The notes beneath the pieces are model-generated. The model was not told the DNA's origin and made no database searches. It saw only the letters and a list, made by a program, of their open reading frames with translations. Of a stretch of DNA of 64,000 nucleotides, positions 39,724 through 54,700 are shown piece after piece; the first letter of the stretch is position 1; every line of letters begins with the position of its first letter. The stretch lies in the NCBI GenBank assembly GCA_964057225.1, contig OZ059897.1, positions 12,648,001-12,712,000 of the forward strand. Direction: 5' to 3'. The stretch is from Auanema rhodensis (taxonomy: Eukaryota > Nematoda > Chromadorea > Rhabditida > Rhabditidae). A program made the translations under genes and the position numbers.

Positions 39724-42700
39724 ATGAAACAAGAAAATTACAAATCACGATGGAGGCCTCGATGGTCTTTGTCGACTTTCCTTATGTGTCTTCATTTAAT
39801 TTCTCCAATTCTAACAGCTGCTGATGGTAAGTTGTCCTTGAAATCTTTTGTGACTTAATGAGCCTATCATCATCAAATTATATTATCTTCGTTATAATTT
39901 ATATTCTACAGATTCCTATCAAAGCTATATTCAAGCTCTTGCATGTAAGTTTTTAACCAAAAAAGGTCAACTGAACTCTTTTGGAATCAAAAGCCAATTT
40001 CTTAGATGATTTTGTGCTATGTTTAGATGATTGATGTTATCTAAAAAATTTTTAAACCGTTTTTCAGAACATTTCATTCCAGGATAATATTTGCTCATAT
40101 CACTTTTTCAAACTTAATCTAAAATGTTATAGATCCAGCACGGCTTGTGGTTCGACCGGATTCTTCAATAGTTGTGGCTGAAAGCCGTATTTCGTTTTTC
40201 TGTAGAGCGGATGGAAATCCACTTCCATCAGTTGTTTGGAAGGTTAATTCTCAACCTGCTTCTGATATAAATAGGTTAATCCAAAATTTGTAGTAACTTC
40301 ACACTAGCTTACTTATTTTAGATTTATTATTAAATCATTACCCTCTGGGTTATCTACTTTACGCATTGAGCCAGTCCGACAATCGGACAATAATACAGTT
40401 GTATCATGTTCTGCAGATAACGGAGTTGCTAATCCTGTAGTTGCTGAAGCGATTTTAACAGTAATTCCTAGAGGTATTGCCTTCTTGCACTATATATAGT
40501 TGTCTTTTTTTCCTTTTTAGATGACACACCTCAAGGTTTTCCATATATAGATGGCCACCCCACTTTAAAATCCGTCGAGCAGGGTAGAACTGCACATGTA
40601 ACATGCAGAGTATGTTTTAAGTTTCATTAAAATTTTATTTCTTTTTTTATGATACTAAAAAGCATAAATAAAACATTTTAAAGTTTGATTGAAGCCCATC
40701 TTAATGATTAACTTTTCCTCAGGTGCATGGTGATCCAAGACCAAAAGTGCTATGGCTTCGAGATTTAGTGCCCATCGACATCAGGTCCGAAGGCAGATAT
40801 TCTTTATCAACAATGGGAAATCCAGGCAACAAATAATTTAGAAAAAATAAAATAAATTCTTACTTATTAAAGGAGCTCTAATGATTCAACAAGCTAAAGA
40901 GGAAGATCAAGGAAAGTACGAATGTGTTGCTCGAAATTCTCATGGAGTTGTTCATTCAAAAGCTGCTCATCTTTATGTGAAAGGTAAGACGATGTTCTAT
41001 GTGGAACATTCTAAGAAAAATAAAAAAGTACATAATATTTGAGTAAAAATGTTTAATATACATAGGATATGCAATGATTACTTAGCATACTTGTATGGAA
41101 ATAGCAATTGTTGCATATGAAATTGGATTAAGAGAATCTATGAATGAATGAGCAGAACATCACAATAACTTTGACCTTATATGCTATCTCATAGTATATA
41201 TACAAACCAGTTGTTGTATGAAATGCTCAGCCTGGTCTTTCATTTTAAACTTTTTTTTTCGTCTTTTTTGTGGTTTTGAAAGAAGTGCTTAATACATTAC
41301 GTGTGAGAAAGTCACTACAAAGTACTTGAAACATTTCAAAGATTTTTGAGCTAGAAAATCTGAAATTTCTGAACAAAGCGGAAATTCGGTTTGAACAGCA
41401 TTTAGAAGCTATCATCTTACTATATTATGTATAGATAAAAAGGAAGGAAAGAGACATCTGCACCCCGTCCATCTTTTATTTTCAAGAATTCCTTTCTCAA
41501 GTCGATTTGATGCTGTTTCTTCGAGTTCTTTAACTAAATTCATGTTTCATAATTTTTTATGTTTTAGTTATCACATAATACATATAATCATATTTTTTTA
41601 TTTGGAATCAACAGTTATTATTAGTGTTTTGCCGAAACTCTAAAGAAATACATGATGATGTTCATTTGTGAATGATTTGAACCAAATGTTTCTCTCGTGG
41701 TTTTACTCAAGATAGATTAATTGCTTTCTGAAAATATTTCATTGAGGTGAGAGGATGGAACAGCAATTTATTTGTTTTCCACTGTAAACTGCTTTAGAAT
41801 TTAATTTCTGTCAAACATCCATTCATTTCTTAAATATTTCTATCATCCAATCATATAATTGAACCTATTATAAGATGAGAAAACTTCTATGATATATGAA
41901 TGTAATTCATGGAAATTATTTTTTTTATGTTCTTCATTGATATATCTTGTTCATAAAGAAGTTGGCCGATATCGGAGAGAATGAAAGAATGTTCTCTTTT
42001 TTTTTAAAGCTTGAGGCGCTTTGTATTAGCCTCCGTTATCTCTTAGAACATATCGAAATAGTTCTTTCATGCTTATTTTAAGCAAATTTCTAATAAAAAA
42101 ATCGATGTATTCCCATTAATAGATTTAAACATTGAATTAAGAACTATTCTCTTTTCTTACGTTTAACTAAACAATGTATGTTATGTCGTTTAATGATTTG
42201 TAATACAAATGATGTCAGTTCAATCTGTATCTACAGATGTTACTTAAACATTATCTATTTCATTTCTTTTTCTATCGCCACACTGCACATTCACATAACT
42301 ATGAGATAGATGGTTGATGAGCTCTGGACACGGATGAATGGCTGAGAAAACTGCGGGAGTTCTCATTAAAAATAGAAGGAACATTTGTGCAATTTGCCGT
42401 CTGATATCTTCCTACTACTTCTTCATTTTCTTCACATTGCCTCCTGTTTCCCTTTTCCAACGTTTCTTACTACAACTCGTTGTTTCTCTCGTTGTCTCAT
42501 TGGACATCTGGGCTTTACGATGCTATTTCCACGGTTGACCGTTGATTCTACTGAACCTTTTTTATGTATTTCTCACCCTCCTCTCATACAATTACTTGCA
42601 TTTGTCTTCACTCACAGCTTAAAGATTCTGAATCGGAGTTGTGCGTCTGTATGAGTTACCGGCAACCGGACAATGAGGCTTTGTTTTGTATACGGAACAG

Positions 42701-45700
42701 CTTGATCCTATTGCCTGTACTCCATAATTTGTGACCGACATCACCGTCTGTCTTCCGGTTAATCCGGCACTCAAATGCACATTGCCGGTCAGTACTCTGT
42801 ACTATATACTATATCAGAGCTTAAAACCCTTTGTTATAGGAATAGATATTATATATTAGCTATCAGCCATTTACTGTGACATAAAAGTTTTTTAATTTTA
42901 GTCCCATGCTTTTCATTGGAATTTAGTTTTTCTACATCTGGCAATTAAACAGACCGACGAGACCCACCCAATTGGTCTTTAAGTGTGAAGATGAGTCAGA
43001 TTCTTCCAAACTTTATGTTTCGTTTTAAAACTTTCTTTCACATCGTAAAAGCTGGATTTTGTATCTCAAGAAGATATACAGATAGGCTTACCAGCTGAGA
43101 CATAGTTCAACCAGCTTCTTTAACCTTCTATACAACATTCAAATATAACGTAGATGTTTATGCTAATTAAATAGATGCCTACGTGAATCGATACGTGCAA
43201 GAATATAATGAATATAATACTTCATTGATGAAGAACGGTTATGAATCTCACCTAATTTTACCTTCAAATCTCTTTTTTGCTTTATCCTCTCTTTATCTCT
43301 CTCGTTTCTCTCTCAAATTTTCATATTTGGTTTTCATATTCACATGCAACTATTGATTTACTTTACTTATACACTATTTTAAATCTTTTCTTGATCTATC
43401 TCTTCTGATACAATCGCATAGGTTTCGGATGCTCATGAATGTATTTATTCCGTGGCTACTTTCATTATCGCTTCGCTGCGATTCCTTTTATAGCCAACAA
43501 ATATCCTTTTCTTCATCTTACTCTTTTCATATTCTTTTTCCTATGATCCATCAACAACGCAACTTTAATTATTCGTCTTCCGCTTCTTCCTATCCTATTT
43601 TTTATAAGCAAACTAGCTCGTCATATTTTTTTTGCCATCAGCGTATACTTTTCTCATCATAATATTCCAAGTTCTCTCAAAAAAAATTCGTTTTCTTTTC
43701 GGGATATTTTCTGATTTCTAGCCTCATACATACTCCTATGAATACTACAACTTACTTATGTTCTTGCATCCAATAGCCTGTCATACATCTAGTTATTTAG
43801 TTTAGTAACGATGTTATTAAACTTATCATTTAAGCATTTTTTTGAAATTATTAATGGGCCGCATGGCATTATCTTGATATTGTTCTGAAATAAAATTTAA
43901 AATGCCCGTTTACACTTTTTTCTATCTCTTTTTCTTTTTTTTTGATTGAATTCCTAAGTAGAACTTTCAAGAATTGCTTATATCCATTCATCTTGGAGTT
44001 ACTCTAAATGGCCACCCTCAAAACTTTAAACTGGAAGTGGTCATAGCTAAATGAAAGCTTAAAGGGTTCTTTGCATGAACCTATTCCATTACGTAATGAA
44101 TACATGTTGTGCTCATTCATCTGTCGTGGATGACAATGTGCCAAGCTGAGAAAACCATCTATTATGTTTTTTAAGAAAAAAAGCAGAGGTTTTTTCTTTC
44201 TTCTTGGATTTTAAAATTATCTTAATTTCATGAAATTATTTATAATATTTGTGTTCATTTAGATTCTTTACTGAATTTTAAAGTAAAAGTCGAATGTGTA
44301 ATATGCTGCTTCTTCAAATAGCAAATAGCCAACTGGCTTCTCTGCAAGTGAGTGTCCATGTGTGGCCTCTCAACATTCGGCAATGACCTCTCTGTCTCTC
44401 TTTACATCTCTTGTTCTGACAATTTCGAGATGAATAAGCCAAAAAAGGATAAAATCTCATCGAAATTCTTTTATTGTTATTCCGCTTGTTCATAATTTTC
44501 ATTTTGACATGTTTGTCAAATTTTTTTTTATATCGAAAATGGCTTCAATGCCATACTATGGACACATGTCGAGAAAAGCTGACCTTATCTTCCAAAATAT
44601 TTTGTGAACAATTAACTATTATATTGCTCTAATATATCGTTTATACAATTCTTCAACATCCGCATAGCTAATTGCTCAAAATTATTGACGACATAATTGT
44701 TTTGACGGATTAGAGATGATCATCTCTAGAGGCTCGTTGGTAGCTTCTTCTGCTAATAACATTAGAATCAGTCAAGTTTATATTCTCGAAGGACGAGGAT
44801 CTCTTACTTGGCATATTATCCGACAAAACGGATTCGTTAAAGCTCATAATGATTGTCGTCACTTGATGTACTATGTCATGGTGAACTTCAATACTCTCCT
44901 ATTTCATATTTCTCTAAATTTTCTTTCTCATATTCTCATTTATAGTAAATGTGAAAAAAATCTTTAAATTTTTTTTTTGAACTTTATATAGCTGAATCCT
45001 TTCTATTTACTTCTCCTAGCAACCTTGTTTTTCTACTAATTTTTTTAATTTTGTTTGTTTGTTAACTCGTCAGTTTTATTTGTAAATTATTTTTTTCAAA
45101 ATATACAGAGATATGCTACGCTAATGGTTTCACTCCAATTTTTCGTTTTACTACTGTCCTCTGTGGACAGTATTTCATTTTTGGGAAATACTATTCCTTT
45201 ACATTTATTTGTTAATTTGGATACAAATATAACTGTTGAGCCAACAGAATATCCTCCAGGTTTGAATTGTAAAACTTAGAACTTGTAAGATAAAACAACC
45301 AAATGATTTAATTACAAGTATGCTCAGTATTATATATATTTGAAAGAATATTAGTTGGTTTAGTAGTTATTACTTATAAAGATTAATGTAAAATACATTT
45401 GATCAAATAAGCATTACGCTAAAATGTTTTAAAAAATTTGATAATTCATTAAAAACATACTAATTCAGATAATTTAAGCTAAAAAATTTATTAGTTTTAA
45501 CAAATAAAAAAATTATAATTTTAAAATATTTTTTTCAGTACGGAGAGTGCCACCTTATTTTTCTATGAAACTCAATCCAATTTACGCTGTTGGAATGGGT
45601 GGAAGTGTGAATCTGACATGTGTAGCCGTTGGCTACCCAATGCCTAGAGTATTCTGGAAGAAAAGTGATGATGGTTCGTTTTTTCTAAAAGTTTTAAAAT

Positions 45701-48700
45701 TCAAAATCTCAATTTTTCAGTTGCATTAGATGACCCAGCAACAGCTCCAATAGGCAAAAACGTTCTTTCTCTTTCTAATATCGAATCTACTGAAAATTTT
45801 ACTTGCGTGGCTGTTAGTAAATTGGGAAATATTGAAACGACTACAACTGTTATAGTAAAAGGTTTATTTGCTTGTTTTCGAATAATTTATTAGTATATTA
45901 TATTTAGATTTGCCACTCGCACCTAAAAATTTCCAAATTATATCTGTTTCACATGATAGTGTTACACTTAGCTGGTCTCAGCCAAAAACTGAGGAACCAA
46001 TTTTGAACTTTCTTATTAAATATCAACAAAAGTAAGTTTTCTAATATTGCTTTTAAGATTTTTATAAAATCAAGAAAAATTCAAAGATAAAATAACTATT
46101 TTTCTTTATTAATAATATATTTTTACCATTTATTTATATTCAAGGTCTAAATCTGTTACAAATCTTTCAAATGCTCAGTAAGTAACTGTAGTCTTGTATA
46201 TTGTTGTTGAAAGAACATTAATAAAATAAATTTTTAGTTTAATCATTGAGCGTTTCAGATATGCTTCTTCGTCATCAGTCCGTGAAAAAATTGTCGAACC
46301 TGAAGCTACATCAGTTACAATATCTGGACTTGAGGCATATCAAGTATGAATAGACTAATCTCGTTAATTACTAATATATTTGTTACAGCTTTATGAATTT
46401 ACAATTTATACTATAAGTGATGTTGGTCCAGGAATTGGATCTATTCCGAAGGAAGCTGAAACAGAAGAAGCCTCGCCAGCTTCTCCTCCTATCAAAGTAC
46501 AGGCTCGAAGCTTGAGTCGTGATTCACTTCTCGTTCAATGGTCACCATCTGAAAGACCAAATGGATTAATTACTGGATATAAAATATATTTTACGGATTT
46601 AGAATCGTCGTTACCTGTAGATAAATGGAAAAACGTAATCAACAAAACAAAATATATGAATTTAAAATTAATTTTAGCAAGAGACCAAGTCTGATGAATT
46701 AATGGCTACATTGTATAACTTAAATGTTGACCAGAAATATTATATTCATGTTCAAGCTTTCAATTCCAAAGGAAAAAGTCCACTCAGTTCATTAATAACT
46801 GTATCTACTATATATGGATGTAATACATTAAACTACGTCATTAAAATATTTGATTAAAATAACATTTAGTGCCAGCACAACCTCCTAATCTAGCAGCTAA
46901 GGTTCTTGATGCACGTAGAGTGCAACTGACATGGAGTAAGCCATTACATTCAAGTCCTGTTACTGGTATGCTATATATATATATTTTAAAAAAAATTTTT
47001 AATTTTAAGGTTATATGATACACTATAATGATACTGATGGTGAAAAGGAAATTACATTGACATCTCCCTATGAAAAACATCTTGTTACTGGATTAGAAGC
47101 CAATTCAAACTATGCTTTCCGGTTTGTGTTGAAATTGAAACAGCTTTTACGAGTAGTTATGCAGAGTTTCCGCGAGATCGAGCAGAGGATTTGGTGAATT
47201 TAGTGAATCAGTGACTGTGAAAACCAAAGAAGATGGTAAGTTATAAGCACGCGACTCAATTTTCACATTTCCGCTAGTATTGCTTTTTCCTCTATTCAAT
47301 ATTGTGTTGTATTTGTGTTGTGCTTTCAGCATTTACTGGTCCACCCCTTTTAAAATCAGTTGAAGCTTTATCAGCTTCCGTTTTGCGTGTCATGTGGTTA
47401 CCACCAGAGGAACATGAGTACAATTTGACAAGCTATCGCTTAAGCTATCGTATTATTCCTACCACGAATTCCACACGAAGACGGTACACTTCCTCGGAAG
47501 CTGAAGATGAAGATGACGACGAGGACGAAGAAAATGTAAAGCTTCAATCATTAAAACTGGGCTGGCAATATGTGATTGTGTCTGCAAATCATACTGAATA
47601 TGATTTAACTGAGTTGATTAGTTATTCGTTGTATGAAGTTCGAGTATCAGCTGCTACTACTTCTGGTTATGGACCGGAAAGCCTGAGCTTACGCATGAGC
47701 ACCCATGAAGATGGTTCGTATTCGTTTTTTATTTTAAATATTTCAGATGGAGTTGAAACTCGTTTGGATGGTAAGTTGATATTGTTGTGGTTGTTGACAG
47801 AAAACGATATTTACAAAAATGAAAAAAAATTATCCGAGATCTCTGAAAATCTGGTATTCTAGATATTATTACAACATGTATTAGCTATAAATTATAGTCT
47901 TTATATCAGTAGAATCTAAAAAAAAAACTTGAGTGAAAGGTTAAGAGAGAAAAAATTGATAATAAATATCACAATTGGTTCACTCCCGTGTTGTTCTAAA
48001 TCGAAATCAAAGAATTTAATGTAAATGCATGAGCATGATTGCTTCAGAGCTTCATTTTAAATAATGCTCACATCGGACGGTTGTGTTCTTCACCTCTCTA
48101 CCTCCTTCTTCTCAATAGGCTTGCGTTCTATCTCCGTCTTTGCTTTCTTCCTCTAGCAGTCTTGTCTTGCTCTACCTCATCTATTCCGTTTCCCCCTATT
48201 TCTATCATTCGACCTAGTCAAAGTCAATTCAACAGAAACACTTTAGCCTCAGTTGCAATTGATGTAACTAATTGCTTTTATGTCTCAATGGTTGGATTTC
48301 TCTCTTTGACAGACAGCCCCAAACTAGAGCACACTAGCTCTTGTAGTACGTGAATGTCGCTCTCTTAACTTCATCGAATGGCTGGATTATGCAAATTATG
48401 CTGGACATAGGCTAGTTTGTCCGTTTTTAATCCTTCTCCATCTTTTCTCGAGCGACAACGTGTGCATAAACCTCGAAGAATGAATAAGATCCGTCTATCT
48501 CCCCCACCCGCTCTATTGCCTATCTCTCGTTCAGAATAATTTGCTTCTCTCTATTTCTTTATACCTCTTTGCCCAACCAATTCGACAATTTTCCGTTTCA
48601 CGTTCTTTATGAAAATAATTCCAAAAATCGAAAAGGATTCAGTTTGTACAAAGAGAGATAGAAATTTGAAAAAGAAGAGGTAAAGTAAATCGGATAACAA

Positions 48701-51700
48701 ACCGGCCACCAGTTCGAAAAACAGAACTTGTTTTGCTTTTGACCACTATCAGAGTCCTCATCTTGTGAGCATAATGATTGTCATGTCTGTTGTAGGCAAA
48801 CAGTAGCAGAGGGAGATAATACTATCCAATAAATCAGTCAACTAATTAGTCCATATAGCAACTGTCTATTGTTAGTTAGGTCATACTCATGTAATGAGAA
48901 GCATCATAGAAGCATGTGTTATATGGCCCGAGTTATGCTTAATTCAGTGTTCAGTTCATCTTATTCTTCTATTATTCTGTTCTCATGTATATTGTGTTGT
49001 ATAAGATTGTCGTAATGAGCTCTATTCCCAATGGACTAGATAGTTACTCTTGTTTCACACGAATATGTACATATCTTCGCTCACTATTTCTTATAAACTT
49101 CTCATCACCCATTAAGCATAATCGTGCAAATGCTCGATGCATATATATACAGAGTTAGGATCATTAGTGGGAATAAATGGAAGTTTGTTTGTTGACTAAC
49201 TGAGTGTGCAGTCAACGAACACTTCCAGTTTTTTTCTTTTTGGCATCCTTCCTCTTGCATCCTATCCTATCTTTTTCTCTATGTGTCCATTTATCTCTCT
49301 TTACGTTCTTACTTTCGCTCATTCTTCTTACTCCATACTCATGACTCAGTCTAAAAGAGAATGTTGACCCAGCTTTCTCTCTGTATTCCCTTGAGGCTAA
49401 TGGCCGCCCAGCTTCGGTCCGTAGTATTGACCTTGAATCCAGATAATATTAGCTGCTGTTTCTAGTGCCAATTAGCCTTTCCTCGTTTCTCTTGCTCAGC
49501 CTTTGCGTTTTCTCCTAACCTTATACGCTCTCTCTAACTTCGTACATTCTCTCACTCGCATTCTCCTCACCCTCTCTTTTCATTCTACTTTCTTCATCCG
49601 CCTTTATCTCTCAGACTCGGCCCGTGTTCTTTCGATTCCTTCTTCTTCTCCGTCTCCTTTCTGAGCAATGTCCACTAGGCTCCTATGACGATGGCTACGG
49701 CCATCGGCGATCTTTCTCCTTCCTTTGACTCGTTTTCTCTTAACACTATTCTTCATCTACTCTTTTACTTCTTTACTCCCATACTCGTCGATATCAAATA
49801 GTGTTTCACTCCCATATGGCTGAAAGCACCACTCTTACTCACACTGACATCTCAGAGAGATATTCTTCAAAGCAAAGTGATGGAATAAGAGAGAATGAAA
49901 GAAATATAGGAAGACACATTGGTCTTCTCTCAATTTCCATTTATCCCCTCTCTCTTACTTCTTTATAGCTCTATAGAATCAAGAGTACACATGGTCATTT
50001 TATATAGCAGTACTTCTGAGCTAAAAATAATTTTAGAATCTAGCTTTTCAGCTTTCATATATAATATATATATATATATATATCCCTTTCTCCCTCTACC
50101 ACTTCGCTCACTTTGTTCTTTTCTTTTCTTCTGGGTGACTTTTCCGAATAGACAATTCGTCGTTGTCATCCCCTTAAGTCAGAGAAAACTTTCCTCAGTT
50201 CTTCTTCATATTGGTCTTTTGTGTCCCTTATATTGTTCCTTTTTTTCCTAAAGTGAAAATATTCCTGAAAAAAGAAAATCTAGCTAAAATGTTGAAATTA
50301 TTATTCGAATGAACACATGTTCTGTTAAAAATGCAAAAGCTGTTTTCCGATCTCTTCCATTTTCATTTATCTTCCTTTCTCTATCTTTGTCTGCTCCTTC
50401 CGTATCCTCTTTTTGACGTCCATCTATAGTATTCTAATCTCCTGTTGTATCGCAGATATTCCATCTCTCTGTTTTCTACTGTCAGTCATATATTTAAAAG
50501 GCAATAGATTCATTTCTCAGTCATTCACGAGATAGTCCATCAATAATTTGTGAGCCAACCAATTTACTCATGAACCATCCTCTCTTTCTTTCTTTCGTGT
50601 ATTCAGTTGAAACACGGAATTGTGTTAATCGATATACATATGTATAAGTATATATGGCTATCTCATGTATGTATCTCATACCCTATAAAAGGTATACTTT
50701 AGTCTGATTGCATATGTACAAGTGCTCACTTAAGATTCTGGCCATCATCCTGTAACAACGATTCATTTTCACATCTGGCTTCTTTTTTCTCTCAGCTTCC
50801 TCATTGTTTATTCCGTCCTCTCCCTCATCCTTGATATCATTTAGCTCTTATGATGCTGCTCCAACTCATATCCATTTGCTCGGAAGTACAAGCTATATGT
50901 GCTTGTTTTGTGCCATTTATCCATATGGTCATAGCGGACAGATTGCTGATCGTTCACATCACGATCAGATCATCTGTATGTCAGAGCAGTTCATTGTTTC
51001 TATTATTCTTTTAGCCGCAACAAGAATATAATTTAAATGATAATCTATAAAGATCGTCATCGCTCGGCAACACACAAATTCTGTATTGTGAGAAGTAGTC
51101 GATATTCATACATATGTTGGTACTTTCTGCATAGTATATACATATATGCATATGCCTGTACGAATATACCAACCATTTGTCCTGATCAACTCTGTATTTG
51201 TGTATTATTATATACATTTGTATGTATGTTCCTTCGCTGTTCAATCATACTTATTCTCCTAAATTCGTCAGCAATCAACACATATTTTTCATCTTATTCC
51301 TATTTTCACAAATCTTCATTCCATTACGCATATTTCATTTTTCCCAGACATTTTTCTCTGTTTAAAAACATCAGTTGCTCTTCTTTTCCCCTCGATTAGC
51401 CAAAGACTTACTGCAGCTCCAACCTCTTCTGCGAGGTTGCAACCACAATGCAAATGACGAAGCAGCATCAGCAAAAGTCTGTTTCGAAATTAGACCATCG
51501 TTCAAGCAGATTTAAGAGAAAACGAGAGTAATTACATGGCGATAAATTCAGCACAACTACGACAGAACTTGAGTAAACGACAATGTTTCGCTCACGTTCT
51601 CTGTTTTTTCTTCTCTTCTTAACTTTGTGCGATCTTTATCGAAAGATGTTATGCACGACAATGTTGAAATCAACTGACGACAGCAGCGTTAGGCTTTATT

Positions 51701-54700
51701 TATATGAAGCTTGCTTTCCTTCCTTCTTCTCTCTCATATATGATTAGTCTCAGAGCAAATAGATGATGATGCTCATTTCACAAAAGGCGCTTATGCACTC
51801 ACCAACGTGATCACGGCAAAATAAAAAAAAATGCCATTTGCCATTTTCATCTCATTTATTCTCATCTTTCATGTTCTTATAAAAAAATGCATACAGCATT
51901 TACTATACTAAATTAAGTTTGTCTACTGCCTCTATCTTGCTTTCTCTTATAGCATAGTCCATATTAAGTGAACTGAAAATTGTTTCCTGCGTGTCAATAG
52001 CCCTAGTGGTGCAGGCACTCCTTTCTAAATTCCAATAGAATCTTTTGTTCTACGTTTGAATCATCTCTGACTCTGTTGTATGCTTCATTAGGTTCCACCC
52101 TCCCTTTATTATTACACAGAGCTTTCGCTCTAACCCTGTTTTACTCCCCTGTTTTCTCACTTACTTTGAATATGTAAGTTCGAAAACTATTGCCTCTTCA
52201 CCTATTCGCTATTATTATATTTTCTATAATCTTTTTTTTTGTTTTCAATTAATTTTAATTTTTTTATCCCGTTTTTACTTTTTTTGTCTTTAAACAATTT
52301 GTAAATTTCTATTCCTTTTAATATCATATTTAAATATTTCAAGTTTCTATATTATATAGAACTACAGCTATGCTGATGAGGATAGTGCTGATGCTGGTGT
52401 GCATCATCTTCATCATTCGAGGCCCCCGAAAATTTCAAGGGTGAACGGTCCTCAATACACATATGCAAGTGCTTGTTATTCTCATCCTTCATTCACGCAA
52501 TCAAATGACCTCAGCCACTTTATTTAAAGAAAATTGTATTTTCTCTTTTCCTCCCTATTTAGTATTAATTTTATGTTCCTAAAATTGAACAGTTACTGTT
52601 TCTATATATCATCTTTCTTCTGTTTCTACAAAATTAGAAATAATGTTAGGGCTGTCAGGTTAATATACAACGCGGTCATCACTTAGATCTCACTACTCCA
52701 TGATTATAACGCCTACCCTTGCCCGCAGTCCCACTACCTTCATCATCATCATCATCATCATCACACCAAACCTTCATGACTCTCCATTTCCCACCTTTAG
52801 ATATAAAGTATAAAACGATGTTACCATATCCAAAAAACTTTCTGACCTCTGTTTAGCAAAAAACTATGCAGCAAGTGCATGATGCCATGCGCGCATAGTT
52901 CAAAACAAATTTGACTTATATGAGAATATATTGATTCTGAAGTTATATTATGTTTTTATTATGTTAGTATAACTTATTCGTAATTCACTATTAATAATAT
53001 TTGATTTGGTACTAAGTCTTTATCCTCCCCAGTCTGTCACAATTTGTTTGATCCTCACATAAGATATTTGCTGCTCTGACCAATTCATGAACTCTTATTA
53101 GGTTAGTGAACAAAGGAGTTTGTATGATCTTTCTTCCTTGTTACTAACAGAACATTCTATTGTCTCTACACACCTTCTCCTTTTCCGCCGTCTATTTCGC
53201 TCCGTTCTTTTCTCAGGCGTTATTTCTTTGGCACTATATTAAAGATTTTGACCGGCCACCCGACCACTGACCGCCAAGCAATCAGCGTGCATATGGGTGG
53301 GTGAACCGCGCCGAGGCTACGGACGGCCTCTTCCCGCTGCGCTACTATCATCAGGTCCCTGTGGCCTTTACTCATCTTCTTTGGTATTTTGTTTAGATTG
53401 TACGAAAGTAGAATAGCTATAGGTTTTTGGTCCCCAGTTACTTTTTCCTTATTTCGCATCTTAAAGCATCTCCAACTATATCAGATCTTGATTTAGTTTT
53501 AATTAGTTTTATTTATCTATTTTCATTGCTGATTCACTCTGCAACTTTTCTCCATGTATTCTTTAAGTCTTATTTTTCGTCAAATTATGTATATAAAGAT
53601 CATCTTCTGCTTATATTATCTTCCTAATCTCTCTGGCCAGATGTTTGGACCATCCTTAAAAGGATCCGCTTAGGCTTTAGTTCATACACAGCGTCCCGCC
53701 AATCACTAGTCATTGATTTAATTACTAGATTCGTCAAGCATTACAAGAGAGATCTTCCTTGCTTTGCTAGAAAACCTACTTTTCCCGCTTTCACAATTTG
53801 CAAGTATTCACTGGAGCGCTTTGATTTTTTATTCTCACATAAGCTCTTGTATTTTTATCGACTCTTTTTGGCACACTTTTACTTCTCTTCTTGCTTACTA
53901 ATGATATATGTTCATATTAAATGTGAATCGAAGAACATATGACAATTAATTTAACGATCTATTCATAAAGCAAATAAGCTATAGTTATATTGGGATTGTA
54001 TCTTGCATATTAGTTAAAACTGCAGTTTTTCGTTGTATAGAAAAGTAATTGTCCATTTTATTTTGGATGATGCTTTGCAGAGCGGTTGTATTTTTCTTTT
54101 TTCATCCGCAGGTAAGTCTCTTGTTTTCACTTTCGTTATTTTTGCTCATTTTAATTTACCTTTTCATTATTATATTTTTAACCAACCTGATAGCTATATT
54201 TACCTGAAAATTTTATTTATTTGTTCTCTTGAAAAACGACATGTTAAGATTTTATACAAGATACTATCCTGAAATTTAGGTATGGTTATTTGTTTTATTA
54301 GCTTGAGACGTAATTACTTGTCGTATGCTCTCTTTCCCACATATAACCTCAAGGGAGAAAGTAGAATATGAGTCACTTGCTTGCAATATTAGGTTACCCG
54401 TTTTCCCCAGCCATGCATATCCAACCAACCTAAATTTATATGGTAATGGAAATAGCGAAGTTCTCAATGATGTTCTGTATATAAATTTATCTTGTTCAAC
54501 TTTTCATCATGTATATGACATTTATGAAATTTCTCTTTTCTTTCTCACACATACACATCTGCCTTTTCAAATTGAGGTATAGCATACTGACATATTTAGT
54601 ACATCGATATAGCAAATGCCTCTTGCTATGTTATGTTTATTTCAATCCTTTCTGTACTGTTTTGAACGTCTGTTAGTTTTAGTTTTGATAAGTATTCATT

